From assembly GCA_015501595.1 (NCBI GenBank), contig JADNRX010000908.1, forward strand, positions 1 to 18,324: a stretch of 18,324 nucleotides of DNA. The letters run 5' to 3'. Source of the DNA: Hymenopellis radicata. Its lineage: Eukaryota; Basidiomycota; Agaricomycetes; Agaricales; Physalacriaceae. The notes under the pieces were generated by a model that was not told the DNA's origin, ran no database searches, and worked only from the letters and a program-made list of their open reading frames with translations. Made by a program: the position numbers and the translations under genes. This document shows positions 17,436 to 18,324 of this stretch, piece after piece (the first letter of the stretch is position 1; each line of letters opens with the position of its first letter).

Positions 17436-18025
17436 ATGATCTTGGTTGCTCGTGAATATCTGCGCAACTTCCTTTCCGACCAAATCGCGGCGTACGACCC
17501 CTCCGAGCCACATCCACCGAACATGCATCCCTCACGACCGACGAGCTGGCCTGATGGACCTGACTACGATTTCCCATGGACGAATCCACGCGACGAGTGC
17601 GCGTTCCAGGTCCTCGAAATAGGCGGAGGGTATAGAGTCCTCTTGAGGCGTACGAGAGCCACACTTGGGAATGGAGAGCGATTGGATGACTATGCCTGGA
17701 GCATCTATCTTCTCGACGTGCATTCGAGACCAACGTTCTGTGAGTTGTTGTCAGGCTCTAGACGGCAAGCCAGTTGAACTCACTGCGGTACAGGTCTAGC
17801 GCGAACCCATTTCCATGCCCCGATATTCAGAATCTGTTCAACTGGACGAGCGCGCATAGGGATCGACTGTGGGTACTTGAGCTGCTGCGAATTTCTCTGG
17901 AGAGAGGATATACGATTCATGCCTTGCATTTACCGGTCCTTGTCCCTGGGACGTGGGGTCACGGCGCACAGGAAGAAGGAGAAGAGCAACTGTACCATGT
18001 TATTGCTACAATGATGGGAGGTTAG
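17436..18025 (+). pseudogene. family S copy R, one-base frameshift in exon 2
   Basis: Exon 1 (17436-17739) starts MILVAREYLRNFLSDQIA and contains WPDGPDYDFPW, FQVLEIGGGYRVLLRR and DDYAWSIYLLDVHSRPTF. The intron at 17740-17793 (54 nt, GTGAGT, CTCAC branch, TACAG) is at the family position and phase. Exon 2 (17794-18025) encodes NLFNWTSAHRDRLWVLELLR and ends MMGG, but in a frame one base off. The run at 17818-17821 has four C where copy A has five. Otherwise the copy is clean, so this may be a fresh mutation or a sequencing error. No known domain, signal peptide or membrane span is seen. It lies about 300 bp downstream of the F-box gene in the same direction. Confidence 0.75.
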
Positions 18026-18185
18026 AGGCGGAGGGAAGATGAGGGTGGATGCGGTGTTGGAGGTGTTTAATAGGTATAACTGGTGTGGCGTGTAGATCGC
18101 GATCCGGGTGCTTCATTGAACTTCAACGAACACATTTCTAATACGATAAATGTGCGGACGTTAGAATACAGTGTTTGCCTTGTAC

Positions 18186-18324
18186 TTTGTATACGCAACT
18201 GCGCGTCTCCTTAGCTTTCGCTGACAGACACTTCTTTACTCCCGACTATTTATCCAGGTCGTGGCAGTCGGTACACTCATCATGGTATCGCTGTGGATTG
18301 TTATGTAGTTCAATGATAATAATA
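18186..18324. other. flank beyond the right arm
   Basis: No gene or repeat recognised; the sequence is unlike the flank of the left arm. Confidence 0.4.

Larger units (their letters stand above)
15285..18185 (+). repeat. right arm of the inverted duplication
   Basis: Counterpart of 2150-5040 in opposite orientation. Homology begins at GAGGCCGAGATGACACAT and ends near 18185, shortly after AAATGTGCGGACGTTAGAATACAGTGTTTG. Beyond that point the sequences differ, whereas copies A and C still share the next 3' segment. Confidence 0.9.

Overview
The window looks like nuclear DNA from a filamentous basidiomycete, probably an Agaricomycete. Genes are short and split by 50-65 nt GT-AG introns with CTNAY-like branch points. 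Two genes are F-box proteins of the type expanded in mushroom-forming fungi, and there are abundant degenerate duplicates. No rRNA, tRNA or CRISPR array was seen. All calls come from reading the sequence; no database was searched.

Layout. 457-1929 (+) is a three-exon gene of unknown function ending in a coiled coil. 2150-5040 is the left arm of a large diverged inverted duplication. It holds, on the minus strand, an intact 562-residue F-box gene (3190-4878) and downstream of it a damaged copy of a small two-exon gene that I call family S. 5090-5430 is a truncated family S remnant. 5614-11602 (-) is another family S gene, split in two by a 5.27 kb insertion (6190-11457). The insertion has near-perfect terminal inverted repeats, subterminal ACACGG/ACACGTCC repeats and a 13-bp direct repeat of the target. 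Removing the insertion with one repeat copy rejoins a 216-codon reading frame without any other lesion. The insertion contains no recognisable transposase. It does contain stretches that look like pieces of spliced genes, a 25-bp-period repeat, a tandem duplication and a nested Tc1/mariner-type MITE (10584-10837).

Right of the insertion come a two-exon gene for a small acidic/basic protein (12330-12986, +), a convergent and apparently intact distant member of family S (13286-13856, -), another truncated family S remnant (14054-14275, +) and a poorly resolved minus-strand candidate gene (14405-15112). The right arm of the inverted duplication follows (15285-18185, +). It has an F-box gene with a 4-nt deletion that could be bypassed by a 62-nt intron, then a family S copy with a single-base deletion.

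Interpretation. The recurring unit is an F-box gene followed, in the same direction and about 300 bp on, by family S. This module is duplicated in inverted orientation, and family S alone occurs at least six times in 18 kb, mostly broken. The window reads as a fast-evolving duplicated accessory locus that also attracts transposons. The function of family S and any link to the F-box protein are unknown.
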